The translations under genes and the position numbers were made by a program. A stretch of 64,000 nt of DNA, from the NCBI GenBank assembly GCA_963978905.1, contig OZ022259.1, positions 32,484,343 through 32,548,342 of the forward strand, in the 5' to 3' direction. Of the stretch, positions 32,122 to 43,900 are shown one piece after another; positions within the stretch are counted from its first letter, which is position 1, and the number at the start of each line of letters is the position of its first letter. This DNA is from Trichostrongylus colubriformis (lineage: Eukaryota > Nematoda > Chromadorea > Rhabditida > Trichostrongylidae). The notes beneath the pieces were generated by a model that saw nothing but the letters and a program-made list of their open reading frames with translations, was not told the DNA's origin and searched no databases.

Positions 32122-32348
32122 GGGTGTGTCTTTAAGGCAGGAAATTCGCTTTGCGGCATTCGCTGTGCGCTGCGATCGTGCGAGCTACGCGCGTCGTATT
32201 GGATGGGTATTGATGCGATGACGACGCCCTATACCTATTCTAGGCGTAATCGCTTCAGGACTCAATCAATACGGCACCCATAGCACGCACCATTGCGTCG
32301 CGCGACAAACGCGGCCAGGCCGATTTCCTGTCCTAAGGTAACACAACC
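32122..32348. mobile_element. Degenerate MITE next to the mariner
   Basis: GGGTGTGTCTTTAAGGCAGG at the left resembles the inverted right end (GGTTGTGTTACCTTAGGACA), followed on both sides by GGAAAT-C-GC. The interior phrase TGCGAGCTACGCGCGTCG resembles the inverse of CGACGCGCATAGCTCGCA in the element at 8845. No target duplication survives. Confidence 0.4.
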
Positions 32349-32454
32349 GCTTTTGCTTCAGGATTGAGCATATACTTTTCTCAGAAATTGAATGGAGTCT
32401 GCGAGGGTTACCACTTGCCACTCCTTCACTATTTGCGCTATGGTCTTGAGGCGA

Positions 32455-32917
32455 TCACTTAATTGAATATTGATTCTGCAATAAAAATAACTTAAACGTT
32501 GGGAATACCGCTTGCTCAGCAGGTGACAACATTCCAGAGGTCCCAGAAGGATCGACCGTAGGAGACAAAATTGCACCATTAGGGGGAGGAGCAGGAGATT
32601 TCTTCTCGTCGGTAGGTATACCACTTGCCTCCTGAAAAACATTGCTGCTACTGGCTGCTAGGAAACACCAAATAGGTGCAGACCTCTTTAGTATCGCCAG
32701 GTTTCTGTGGTGTAGGTTTGCCTTTGTCTTCCTTCGACTTGTCATTATTCTTCTTATCGGCTTCCTTTGAGGTTTCTTTTGTATCCTTTTTCTCAGTGGC
32801 TTTACCTTTAGCCGTCGTCTCCGCTGCGTCCGCTGTTTTGTTCTTCTGAGACGAAGCTGTAGCGACGGCCGTTGGTCCACCTTTGGAACTGGTAGCGGCC
32901 TTGGCACCAGCCTGCAT
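32455..32917 (-). CDS. Candidate small Lys-rich protein gene
   Basis: Minus-strand model of two exons: 32917-32684 from an ATG just after a TTGTTTTCAG acceptor, and 32631-32455 ending in TGA. The 52-bp intron (GAG|GTCTGC ... TTTTTCAG|GAG) keeps frame. The predicted 136-residue product has a Thr/Ala start, a strongly basic, Lys/Asp-rich middle (KKDTKETSKEADKKNNDK), and a Pro/Ser tail (EKKSPAPPPNGAILSPTVDP). Upstream, the same frame encodes a hydrophobic run (ITLLLLLTLLGGLAVCCYKL at about 33017-32955) but is closed by a stop before any ATG. Either that run belongs to an unseen upstream exon arrangement or it is not translated. No family recognised. Confidence 0.4.
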
Positions 32918-33426
32918 CGTTCTCAACTGAAAACAATTCGTATCACTTTGGATCAGCTTGTAGCAGCAAACAGCAAGCCCACCTAGTAACGTCAGTAGCA
33001 ACAGCAGTGTGATTGCAGCACCAGCAAACGATATTTATATGACCGCTGGCTTTGTAAATCGCACAGATCATATCGCTATCACTCTGTGAGAAAATCACGT
33101 AGATCATCTTTAAGGTTTTTCATTTGGCTGCAATCATACCCAGCCGAATGTGGCGTTGAACGGATCTGCGTCTCCGTGATTTGGGACTTTTGCCAATGGT
33201 ACGTACCATCGCGTCAGGCTATGTGCATTACGGGCATATATCAAAAATCGCAGATACGTCGATCCGTCGGAAATCTCAAACCTCGGATATTTTCATCTTC
33301 TCAGTCGATACATGTCCTATCCCTGAATCAGAATCGCCGAAAAACCTAAATCGCGGATACGCGGATGCTCTACGATCAACACGCCTTTTCCTTGACGTCA
33401 AAAATAAAAAAAATCTCATCTGGTTA

Positions 33427-33585
33427 TACTCCATTTTGGAGCGCCTGATAGGGCGTGGCTTACGGACATGGGTGAGTGGCGAGAGTGAGAGTGCGTGACA
33501 ATAGTGAGTAACGCGGAGTGAAAGAGTTTTATACACATACCCAAGTCCGTAGGTCACGCCTTATCAGGCGCTCTGAAATGGACTG
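33427..33585. mobile_element. TA-flanked MITE, copy B
   Basis: 159 bp, ends TACTCCATTTTGGAGCGCC and inverted CAGTCCATTTCAGAGCGCC, TA on both sides. GATAGGGCGTGGCTTACGGA inside pairs with the right arm. Directly after it AGGTATGAACGCAGCCTCC is the terminus of a GCGTTCATACC-type element. Confidence 0.75.
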
Positions 33586-33790
33586 TAGGTATGAACGCAG
33601 CCTCCAAGCCATTGAAAGTAAGGTCACTGCTCTTACACTGCTGGTGATTTCCTTGGACGCAATCAGGAACACCAAAAACCGATAGATAAGGCAATCGCTG
33701 ACCGTAAACAGAATCTATCAGCCTACACCAAAAGCAGCATTCATACCTGGTATCCGGAGTCCCGACTGCCTCAACGCAGAGATGGAAATC

Positions 33791-34090
33791 CCTAAATTGT
33801 ATAAACCACTAACTTTGTGTATCGGTCTGTATGTTTGACCGTCCGCAAGTAAGTAGATACGATAATGGATGATAGGAGAAAGCGACCGCGCAATGTAGGG
33901 GAGAAGCTACTTGGTGCTGGACTATCAATCTAAGGAAATATTATCGTTGTGATAGCACTTCCTACTTATATAAACAACTACCACGTACACCCGCCACTCT
34001 CCGGTGTGCCGACGTTACAGTAGGTGCCAGCACACTGGGATGGCATGTAGGTATGTTGAGTTATCGGAGTAGTGCCATTTGAATTAGACC
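33791..34090 (+). mobile_element. Helitron-like 5' fragment
   Basis: TCCCTAAATTGTATAAACCA, CCGTCCGCAAGTAAGTAG, GTGATAGCACTTCCTACTTA and CAGCACACTGGGATGGCATG align in order with 14067-13780 read on the minus strand. Only the first 300 bp is present. The satellite and tail are absent. Confidence 0.45.
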
Positions 34091-34184
34091 GATCACAGTC
34101 CTAGCATGAGCTATATGCAGGAACAAACATACAAAAGAAGGACGGATCGCTTGCATAGACAGGTCAAATGGTGTACATATTTGT

Positions 34185-35589
34185 ATTGGGTTGAGGAATA
34201 AGTACCCGCGGTTTTTTCAACCCCGTTTTTCATATTGTTCCCTCCATCTTTCGAAGGAGCTTATGTATGTTTTCGACAAAGCTCTTTTTGCTCTACAAGA
34301 TGCTACTATCGTTTTTTTGATTCCTTTGACTACCTAATATTTATGAGGTTTGGAAATGAAATAAGCTGAAGGCAATAAATTGGCACTTGTGCACCTCATC
34401 TTCCTCGTCTGCCATCGATGTCAAGAAATGTATGTGCACATATTTTCGATAGAGCTTTTCCAGCTCTACAGAATGGTACTACTTTTTATTCAAATCTCTC
34501 AACTTTTTGCTGTTTTTAAGACTCACGAAAGCAGTACTCGCAAAAGTGTGCACTTTTGTGATCTTCTCTTCCTCGCCCACTATCGAGATCGGAGAGGATG
34601 TGCATATATGCATTCGATAGAGCTTTTTCGCTCTACATGATGATACCACTAATCCTTTGTATCCTTGCATATTTAAGCATGTAGGAATAAGTTCCCACCT
34701 CTACTTCAATTCAAAATTGCGTAATGAAGATGAATTTTTTGGCAGAGTGTTTTGTGTCATTCGATAGAACTCTTCTCGCTTTACAAGATAGTGCTTACGG
34801 TTTTTTTTTGGAATAATTTTTGCCATTTGTTTTGTTTTTGTTCAAATTGATTGTTGCCATTTTTAAGATCATTCAAAAGTCGACAAAATCAAGCATCTCC
34901 GACACCATATGACAAAAATGCTCGATTTCGTCGACTTTTAAAAAATCTAAAAAATGACAAAATTAATTCGAACAAAAGCCGTAAGCACTGTCTTGTAGAG
35001 CGAGAAGAGTTCTATCGAATGACATAAAACACTCTGCCGAAAAATTCATTTTCATTACGCAATTTGGCATTGAAACAGGTTGAAACCTATGCCTACATGC
35101 TAAATTACGAGAGGATACAAAAGATGGCAACATCTTGCAGAGCAAGAAAAGCTTCATCGAATGCATGTATGCACATTCTCTCTAATCTCGATAGTAGGCG
35201 AGGAAGAGAAGATAACGAAAGTGCACACTTTTGCAATGTACCGCATTTGTGAGTATTAAAAGCAGCAAAAAGTTGAGCGGTTTTAATAAAAAGTAATACC
35301 ATTCTGTAGAGCTGAAAAAGCTCTATTGAAACATGTACACATACATTTCTTGACATCGATGGCAGACGAGGAAGATGAGGTGCGCAAGTGCCAATTTTTT
35401 GCCTTCAGCTTACTTCATTTCCGAACCTCATAAATACTAGGTAGTCGAAGAAATGGAAAAACAGATATTAGCGTTTTGCAGAGCAAAAAGAGTTCTATCG
35501 AAAGATCTATAAGCTCCGTCGAAAGATGGAGGGAACAATATGAAAAACGGGGTTGAAAAAAAACCGCAGGAACTTATTCCTCAACCCAG
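34185..35589. mobile_element. 1.4-kb fold-back element with internal sub-repeats
   Basis: Left arm about 34185-34830 and right arm about 34950-35589 are inverse copies at high identity (for example TTGAGGAATAAGT / ACTTATTCCTCAA, CATATTGTTCCCTCCATCTT inverted near 35540). They surround a short centre near 34887. Each arm holds four related phrases of the type CGATAGAGCTTTTTCGCTCTAC spaced about 150-170 bp apart. No ORF beyond about 85 codons and no transposase. It would fold into a very long hairpin if transcribed. Confidence 0.8.
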
Positions 35590-35599
35590 TGCTAAATCA

Positions 35600-36010
35600 T
35601 CTCATTTTGTAATGCGCTTCCCATCATTTCGGATCCTCGCGCATATTCTCAAGATGAATCTCACATAACATGACATTTGCTAATACCACGTGTAATGCAA
35701 GAAACATTGTACAGTCTATTGAGTCAGTTATCGTCGCGGACCCAATTTTCAAGTGATCTGCTTTTCGCGTGTTCACACTGTTATTACGTGTCGTCATCCT
35801 CAGGGACATAATGTTCGCTGATTACGTACATATCATTGCTGTTATTGTAAAGTTGTTGTTGTTCGGAGATCATGAGGGACCACTTTATGCATATCATGCT
35901 CGAATCACGTCCTCGTGGTCCATTTATTGGTTTCTGTTTGGCCAGGACTATTATACTCACAGTAAAGCAATAAGCACAATGGGTTTCAATAGGACTTACT
36001 AGGTACCACG
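35600..36010. other. No gene seen
   Basis: AT-rich sequence without repeat relation or coding signal. Confidence 0.35.
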
Positions 36011-36019
36011 CACAGATTA

Positions 36020-36163
36020 CACTCCATTTCGGAGCTTCCGATAGGGCGTGGCCTACAGACATGAGTGAGTGGCGAGAGAGAGTGTGTGGCGGAGTGAAAG
36101 AGTTTGATACACCCTCACCCGGGTCCGTAGGCCATGCCCCACCACAAGCTCCAAAATTGAGTG
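36020..36163. mobile_element. TA-flanked MITE, copy C
   Basis: 144 bp, ends CACTCCATTTCGGAGCTTCC and inverted CACTCAATTTTGGAGCTTG, TA on both sides. Shares GATAGGGCGTGGCCTACAGA and GGAGTGAAAGAGTTTGATAC with the other copies. Confidence 0.75.
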
Positions 36164-36741
36164 TACTATCATGTAACGAGCGGCGAGATCGCACTCAGAT
36201 GTCCACGGTCCACGATGGAGACCAGCAAGCCGTCCGCGGTGTTGTTGTCTTGTCGACTCCCTGATCCCCGAGCCATTGGCGCCGGCTCACGGCGTAATCT
36301 CCGCTTACCATCTGAACGAGAAGCATACAGTGACCTATAGACTAATGGGTAACTATAAGTTTAGAATAACAATCCTTTACACATCCCTGCCACAAATAGT
36401 CCGTCCCGGACTTCAAATTTATGAAAATATTAAACATACTCTTCGAGTTCAAATAGATCGGGGTAACTGTTCGGCGGACATCGTCGTTCGGCAGACATCG
36501 TTGAAGCCGACTGGGGTTGGGCTGCTGGATAGAGGTGGAAACGGAGGGCCCGGTGATGGGCAAAGGTGTGAGACAGGAAATGGCGAAGGGCAAAGGATGG
36601 TTATTTGGTTGCGAAGTTGGTGTTGGAGGTGGGATGAGGGTATGGCTACATTAGCGTTTTCTGCCCATCTGATGACTGCTTCCCAATTTAGAAGTGGCGG
36701 AGAGTTGCAACGCGGCCCAGAGTAAACTGGCCTTAACGGCA

Positions 36742-38110
36742 TCATGTCATAGCTGTCAGCCGCCGAACTGCCTCGGAAAAAAAACGCAAGGCACTTATCA
36801 TAGCGAAGAGTTCTATGTGTGTAGGGCTCAACCGACGCTGAGAATCAGACAAAGCTTTACTGTAGTAGCCAACTGCTACTAATTTAGGAGGGTTGTGTGC
36901 GGCCTTTTGACAGAGGCCCGCTCCCACAGCGAGGGAGCTACCGTCTGTTAACAGGACGAAGTCTTGGTCACTGGGTATGCCAGACACGGCTTGCACATGA
37001 GGCAATCGCGTAGGGCTTGGAGCACTTTTTCTTGCCTTGTGCCCCATAGAAACTTGGTATTATCCTTGGGGGGGGGGGGGGTATACAAACCTGGTATTAT
37101 CCTTGGTAAGCCCATACAAGGGGACTGCCATGGTAGCGAAGATACGGATAAGCGCTGAAAGAAGTTTGCCATTCCCAGAGATCGTTCGACCCCTTTAACA
37201 CATGTTGGCGGAACAAATCCCCGTGATTGCTTTAATGTTGCGATCCAGGACTGTAAGAGGTGAACGATATTTCGTGACTAATAAGGTGACTTTGGACCGT
37301 GCTACGTCTGTTCATTTTTTCTCACTGATGTCGAAGAGTCAGAAGCGCTCGAATTCTGAGCGGAGAATTTGTAAATGATCGTCGAATGTCCTATTGAAAA
37401 TGATGATGTCATTGATGTATGCTAGGCAACTGTGTCGAGTTCAGATAGGATGCGGGACATAGCTTTGCAGAAATATGCACCTGCATTGCGTAAAGCGAAT
37501 GGTAAATATACAGACTGGTAGATGCCCTGGTGCGTGGCCTAACCGCACTGACTCTCATAGGACATGAGCAGTTGCATGTACCGGGATGCGAGCTCTAAAG
37601 TGGTGTAATATCTATTACCGGCGATCCTCAGAAAAAGGTCCTCAATACGAGGGGTGTAGTGATTCGGAATAGTAACGTCGTTAAAAGGTCGGAAATCAAA
37701 GCAGACCCAAAACGAGCCGTCACGCTTCCTTACTAGTACTGTATTACGGACCCAGAGGGTATCGCTTTCCACGATGTAGCCAGACTTGAGCAACTTGTTT
37801 ATATGCTCGTCTAGCACCTTTTGGAATTTCACCGGGATCCGAAGAGGTCGAAATCTCATGAGGCGATTCGCTAGGTGTTTTGATATTAACTAATGTATGG
37901 GTGGGAGAACCGAGTTCATAACTGGACTGTGAGATACGGTTTGGTACTCCGAGAACAAGTGGTACAACTGCGCTTTTTGAGGTTCTGTGAGATCACAATG
38001 GGAGAGGTCAATGTTGGGGGTATGCCGAACGTCTGAGGTTTTGTGGTCGCGAAGTACGTATTGTTGTAAGGTCAATCGTGGATCACTATTCTGGCACGAA
38101 ACAACGACTA
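36742..38110 (-). mobile_element. Ty3/gypsy pol remnant (RT and RNase H)
   Basis: Minus strand, in order. 38010-37890 gives CDLTEPQKAQLYHLFSEYQT (pre-RT). 37859-37539 gives DEHINKLLKSGYIVESDT, NTVLVRKRDGSFWVCFDFRP, DVTIPNHYTPRIEDL and YYTTLELASRYMQLL (RT fingers/palm). About 37170-36950 gives the RT-RNase H linker (FLWGTRQEKVLQALRDCLM). 37000-36790 gives DFVLLTDGSSLAVGAGLCQ and SQRRLSPTHIELFAMISAL (RNase H). These are Ty3/gypsy signatures. The palm YxDD region (37.2-37.5 kb) is scrambled, and gag, protease and integrase are absent. A G14 tract with flanking 20-bp duplication interrupts it at 37068-37081. Dead. Confidence 0.8.
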
Positions 38111-38134
38111 AGCCTATCCACCCCCCCCCCCCCT

Positions 38135-38655
38135 CCTTCTCCGTAGATTGCGCTGTTCCGCACATTCTGCAGTTCAGCCTTCCACAAAAACGCAAATCCC
38201 ATAATTACAATTGATACGTATCTTATCCCTTTCCACAGATTCCAAATTCTGCAATGCTCCCATTTGATAGGTGCTTCACCCATTTTCGCGGATTCCACAA
38301 TTCCGCACATTCCACGATTCTGCATTTCCACAAAGACGCAATTTCCGCAACTCTCCCAAACAATACGTATCCCTTTAAGCAGATTTCACAATTCCGCACA
38401 TTCCGCAGTTCAGCATTTTCCCAAAAACGCGAATTTTGCACATTCCGCAGTTCAGCATTCCCACAAAATGCAATTTCCACAATTCTTCCAATTCATAGGT
38501 ATCTTGTCCATCTTCGTAGATTCCACAATTCCGTGATTCTGCATTCCACAAAACCGCAAATTCCGCAACCCTTTCGGCAGATTCCACGATCCCGCACAAT
38601 CCGCTCTTCTGCATACGCAAATCCCACCATTCCGCACTGTCCCTTCCTTAATTTC
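38135..38655. repeat. TTCCGCA-rich degenerate tandem repeat
   Basis: Imperfect units containing AGATTCCACAATTCCGCACA, TTCCGCAGTTCAGCATT and CCCACAAAA-CGCAATTTCC repeat many times. The same vocabulary continues after the palindrome at 38880-39020 and occurs at 9290-9605. Long ORFs on both strands here (for example 38254-38787) are artefacts of the repeat. Confidence 0.6.
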
Positions 38656-38659
38656 CTTA

Positions 38660-38873
38660 AGGTTGCGTTCATACCAAATCGAATGAGAGTTTTGGCGCAT
38701 CGGCGCATCCGCGATTTGAGAGAATTGGCGTGCCACGTCACCCTTTTGAACGCGGCACGTGCCAACGTGCCGCGTTCAAAAAGGTGACGTGGCACGCCAA
38801 TTCTCTCAAATCGCGGATGCGCCGATGCGCCGATGCGCCAAAACTCTCATTCGATTTGGTATGAACGTAACCT
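38660..38873. mobile_element. 214-bp near-perfect palindrome
   Basis: Left arm 38660-38760 (AGGTTGCGTTCATACCAAAT onward) and right arm 38765-38873 are inverse copies with a 4-nt centre, two mismatches and one extra 8-bp unit (GCCGATGC) in the right arm. Ends and inner phrases (TTTTGGCGCATCGGCGCATC) relate it to the element at 15597. It splits the TTCCGCA repeat. Confidence 0.75.
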
Positions 38874-39020
38874 AACCGTCTCGACTCTCCGTGGAACGGA
38901 AATCGATTATGTTCTAATGCTTTTATGAAACTCCACAGTTCTCCATTTCCTTATTTCCGCACTTCTCCTAATCGTTGCATCTATCTTTTCCCGCAGATTT
39001 CGAAATTCTGCAACCCAAAT

Positions 39021-40920
39021 TCTAACAATCAAAACGCTGCCTTTCCATCATGCACTTACATGACTCTAATTACCATGATTAATGTGTAAACCTGTGATTG
39101 ATTTCATCCGCATAAGTGTGAATTCGATAAAACTGGCCTCTTTGCCACCAGCATCGCTGAATTCGTTCTGTGGATTACCTTATGTGTAGTCCGCATCTCA
39201 CCGGTGCTATGACGCTGCTGAAACTGGTCAATACATACAGTAGCGCTCAAAAGTCTTCGGCGAAATGGTCTTTCACTTGGGGTTTTTCACTTGTAACTTT
39301 TTTGCAACTGCACCGATCTGAGAGAAATTTTAGTATGTTGTACTTGGAGACACTGCATACTTAATATACCATTTTGGCGCTCAACGGGGTAGGTTACGTG
39401 GTTATATGAAACTTTTTAATTTTGGCATGCCATCGCTATGCCGTCCCGCTGTGCCGCTGTCATTAAAAGTCGTGGTCTTTTTACAGAATATTAATATTCT
39501 CTGAGGCTTGCTCTTGTTGTTTTTGTAAAGAAAGCCGTTTTTCTTGACCAAGCCTTTTACTTTTTTCTGGGTGGTCTTGTATTTAATTCTTGTAAAAAAT
39601 CATGAAACTTGTCAAGCGGCACTCAAGTAGAAGAAAATGTTGACAATAGGTTCAGGCACCACATATTAAAATTTTGTCAAATTTGGTGTAGTAGAAAAAA
39701 AGTTATGACAAAAAAGTTTTGGCCGAAGACTTTTGAGCGCTACTGTATATTGGCATCTGCATTCGAGCATTCACCTTGTTTTTATAGTAAAAGGGCTTTA
39801 CAAATTCACGTTAATCAAACGCCAAGTGCGATTGCGCCACCGAGTATAAGTGCAACCACTCAACACCGCTTCTGCCCGTGAACATGCTCATAAAACTTAT
39901 TCTCGCATAGTAAACACAACGACACGCATGCAGTTCTCGGGTGAAATCAAACAGATTTTGACGAGTCGACAATAAATTGCACGATGAGAATAAATAAGAC
40001 GAGGATAATGAATCACTCAATAAATCAATTCAATAATAGTCTATTATCTGTACACGTTACAAACGTCTCAAACAGTATTATAACAAAGTACTTATGGTCA
40101 TTGGCCTAAGGCACGCTGCTATCCATCAGCTCAGACTGAAGTACAATTACCTGAACCATGTCGTCATCAAACATACATGATGGTATCATGAATGTTCAGG
40201 CAAATTGATTCACGAAAATCCGTCGTAATCAAGATACTACCAAATTTGTGTTAGTATAAGAAAAGAAACACGTGAAAGAAACAATAATACAAAGCAAATT
40301 AATGAAAAACAAAGAATTCATACCTCAGACGAGATCTAGCCACGACATACAATAGAAAACTAGCACAAAACCTGTAAACAAATCGACTGCTCTGTCAGAA
40401 GAGTCCAAACGTGAAGCTGGAGAAACTCGTACAGATATGAACGAGTCGCAGTACCACTCAGAAAAAGGCAAACCATTTGGATCAGTTGATCAGTTACTGA
40501 ATTTTTTGCCCTTAAAATTTTCATTCCTCCTCACCCATAGCCTTTAACCACAGCTCAACAGGCCCTACACGAGCTGCATAGTCGAGTTGATAATAACGAC
40601 GTCAGAGAAAAAACCGCAAAATATACCAACTGTTCCATTAAAACCGGTAAACAAGCTTAAAGTTATGGGAATGGTTGACAAGTACGAAAAGAGATGTAAC
40701 CTGACAAAGCCCAAAGTGAAGAGACTATAATATGTATATAGCGATGAAGGAACAGGACAATGACACACTGGGAAGAATATAACAAGGACAATGCACAAAA
40801 AAGGACAGCAAAAAGCATAACTAAACCACCTACAGGTGCAAAACCGCGAAGCAAAAATACTAGTCATAACACAGTTCTGATGAGCGAATGGGCTAATAAC
40901 CCGGTAAAGAAGCCGGAACG
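39021..40920. other. No gene seen; 3' flank of the RhoGAP gene
   Basis: AT-rich, no ORF with a motif, no clear repeat. The phrase GCTCAAAAGTCTTCGGC at 39245 echoes, inverted, GCCGAAGACTTTTGAGCGCT at 39722, marking inverted ends of a possible 0.5-kb element (about 39235-39745). Confidence 0.4.
39235..39745. repeat. Possible element with inverted CAGTAGCGCTCAAAAGTCTTC ends
   Basis: ACAGTAGCGCTCAAAAGTCT at about 39237 is matched inverted by AGACTTTTGAGCGCTACTGT ending at about 39746. The 20 outer bases are identical. Such ends with AT-rich content resemble a Tc1-like MITE. TA flanking dinucleotides (CATACAG left, CTGTATA right) fit. Confidence 0.6.
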
Positions 40921-40925
40921 AGCGA

Positions 40926-43900
40926 TTAATGCGGGTGGGTCTGTATGGGACCCTGTAACGCTTCGAATTTACTGTGCTCTGTGAGTAAGTATTCAACAAT
41001 TTGTCCCTGCATTATCATGTTGAAGGCCAGATGCGAATTTGACTGCACCGTTGGCGCTTCGTCCTAAAAAAATATCCATGAATTATGGCTTTATTGTTTA
41101 CAATGATTATCGTTACGAGCAAAGACCAAAATACTCGGGCTAATCATAAAAACATAAACATGTATATACACAGCTGCCTTGTAACCAATCCATAACGGGT
41201 CTTTTAGTGATAATTAGTAAAGACTAATCTAAAACTTCAACTACCTTCTTATGATCCTTCTTTTTTCTTCCTGCATCCTTCTTCTTTGCGGGTGTCTTTT
41301 CATCTCCGCTGTTAAATAATGTCGGACCGAACATTATTGCTAGATTATGTACTTGCATACGATTTTTGTCCGAATGTGAAGCCACCCTAAAAAGGCTCGT
41401 CAAGAATGATCAGCTCTCAACCGTATCAGCAAAGATAAAAGAACAATCATATTGGAATAATTGTTCCACATCCTTATGAATACATAGATCTATTCGGAGA
41501 AAATTGCCACCAAGTATGACCAGAAGGACTGTAGATTATACCTTTGCAGATGTCGAAGTAGCATTTTCAGTGTTTCCCTATTCTCTGGCGGTAACATTCG
41601 TAGCAGCTCATCGAACCGCTTGAAACGCTGCCTCGGATTTTGCAACTCTTAAAGGATGCACATGAATGAACGAATAATTTTCTAGTATAAAAGGAAATTC
41701 ATCCTAAGGTTAAGCATACAACTGTTAGGATAACACTAGAACTATAAACAACTCACTGATGGCGTTCAGATAATCCTTCGTCATTGAAAGTGGAAACACT
41801 GGTTCTGCCAGCTCACGAAAAAATAACTTGAGTGCGCCTGTCAGCACGTGCACATCTTCCTCATTTACTAGTGCATTGTACTTGTCTGAATTGGGAAGTT
41901 AGATGCAGTTCCCAACTCACTGTAGTCAGCTAAAGTCATGCGCAGTCCAAAAACACTTGGTGGCATTTACCTTGATCCACTTGACAACGAATCCGCTGCA
42001 CTGCCGACAAATTTCCACTCACCCTAAAACAGATGACAGTAGCGATTGTTCCGGTTCACAACACCGCTCCTATTGGGGACGATTCGAGAGATGAATCCAC
42101 AGTTTGCACTAGTCCCAAAGACATATTTAAAGACATCAGGAGGGGTAATTTTGGCTTACGGTAGAACAGACGTAGTGTGGACGAGCTTGAGTGGCCGCCA
42201 TTGCACAAACTCGCCAATTTGACGCCTTGGCATGGTGCCAAAAGAAGATGGTTCTAATATAGATTTGTTTTTTCCTTTTAGTTTTCACTTTCTTCTTTCT
42301 TATATTGTTTCTAGATGTACTTACGGGTCAAATAAAGTCGGGGGGGGGGGGGGGGGGAGAGGCTAAATTTTTACCCACGTCAAAGCTTCTTTCCCTTCCT
42401 AGGGTTAGGCTAAAGCTGATGAGACCTATGCTTTGACAGATGCTTTTTAATGTGGGAGGAGGGGATATCAATTTTAGCCTAAGCCTAGTAAGGGAAAGGA
42501 GCATCGACGTCGACGCAAAGTTGCGTCTCCCCCCGACTTTATTTGACCCTTCTGAGATTTTCAGGTATAGAAATGCACAATTAAGAAGATCTATAAGTAA
42601 ACAAGTAAAATATGTCACTAGAAAACAGTAAAGAGGAAGTAATTCAAAAATAAGGTTACATCAGGCCGAAGACAAGCTTCAAAATGAACGAAGCGTGGCT
42701 CGGCCACGGAAGCTTGCAGTTCGGACGGAAGCGCGCCCCGGGGCCAAATACCGTCTCACGGCGCGTTTTTCAACGCTGGTTTCGTTACACATTGTATCTA
42801 CCGAACCCATATGTTTGCTTTCAGACGCCATGTTTTCGTAAACGTTACTCCGCCCTTGCCCCCCTCCCGGTGCCTTTAAGTGAGGGCGCTACTGACACAA
42901 AGTAGAGGCTTCGGGCGTAATGCACTGAATCAAGCTAACACTTTTCATGAATCACTCAACACAAAAAGACCTAGGACATTTTTGGAATACCAGAGATTCC
43001 AGTGAGAACTAAGCCTCGGGAATCCCTTTCTCCAATGCGAGCCAAGTAGGCATCGCTCTACCCGCCCAGTGGTCCTAGTAGTGGTGATCCGCTCAAACGC
43101 TCATTCCACACACACACATGTGCGTGCCCACCACAACATTTTTCCTGATATCCGATCCTACTATATATAATCCGCTAAGTATGTCTGTCTGTCCGTGTGT
43201 GTGTGTGTGTGTCTGTCTGTCTGTCACGAAATTCATATCTCGCGTCGCAGCAAAGCTGAGACGCTGAATTTTAGGGGTGGCAAGGGGACACCAATGGAGA
43301 TGTAGGGGGTGGCAAGGGGACACCAATGGTGGTGGACTGAAAGTGATAGCAATTGATAAGGGCTGATAAGGAGATTCGGAAGACAAATGTCGCCGAATCT
43401 GTTTCGTCTTTCGCGTTGACCCAAGAGCGCTGGCACTCTTAGGTTTTCAGCAGGGTGGGCCAGGAACATTAATGGTGGGTGACTCGCATCGATAACGGTT
43501 GATAAGGTTCGGTAAGGAGCGTAAAAAGGCTAGAGTCGTCTACTCCGTTTTGCCTTTCGGGTTGATCCCAGAGCGTTCATACTTACGGGCTTTTTGCAGA
43601 GTGGAACAGGAACATTAATGGTGTGTGATCCAGCTTAACAACAGTTGATAAGATTTGATAAGGAGCATGAGAAGGCAAATGTCGTCAAATTCGTTTCGCC
43701 TTTCGTGTTGATCCAAGAGCGCTGACACTCAATGGGTGTTCAGGAGGGTGGGCCAGGGACATTAATGGTGGGTGTCCCGCATTGATAACGGTTGATAAGA
43801 TTTGATAATGAGCGTAAAAAGGCTAGAGTCGTCTAATCCATTTCGCCTTTCGGGTTGATCCCAGAGCGCCGATATTCATAAATAGTTTGAGTGTTGGGAC

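Noticed and set aside
32476..32508. Possible 33-bp intron in the Lys-rich candidate (GTATTC ... TTGCAG)
   Set aside because: Shorter than normal nematode introns and a multiple of three, so the frame reads through either way.
32358..32642. Frame giving QLSDRLKTIAQIVKEWQVV
   Set aside because: Looks protein-like, but cannot be joined in phase to the upstream Lys-rich exons. Left out of the model.
38254..38787. 177-codon plus-strand ORF rich in His/Phe/Ser
   Set aside because: Produced by TTCCGCA repeats and one arm of the palindrome. Similar open frames exist on the minus strand.
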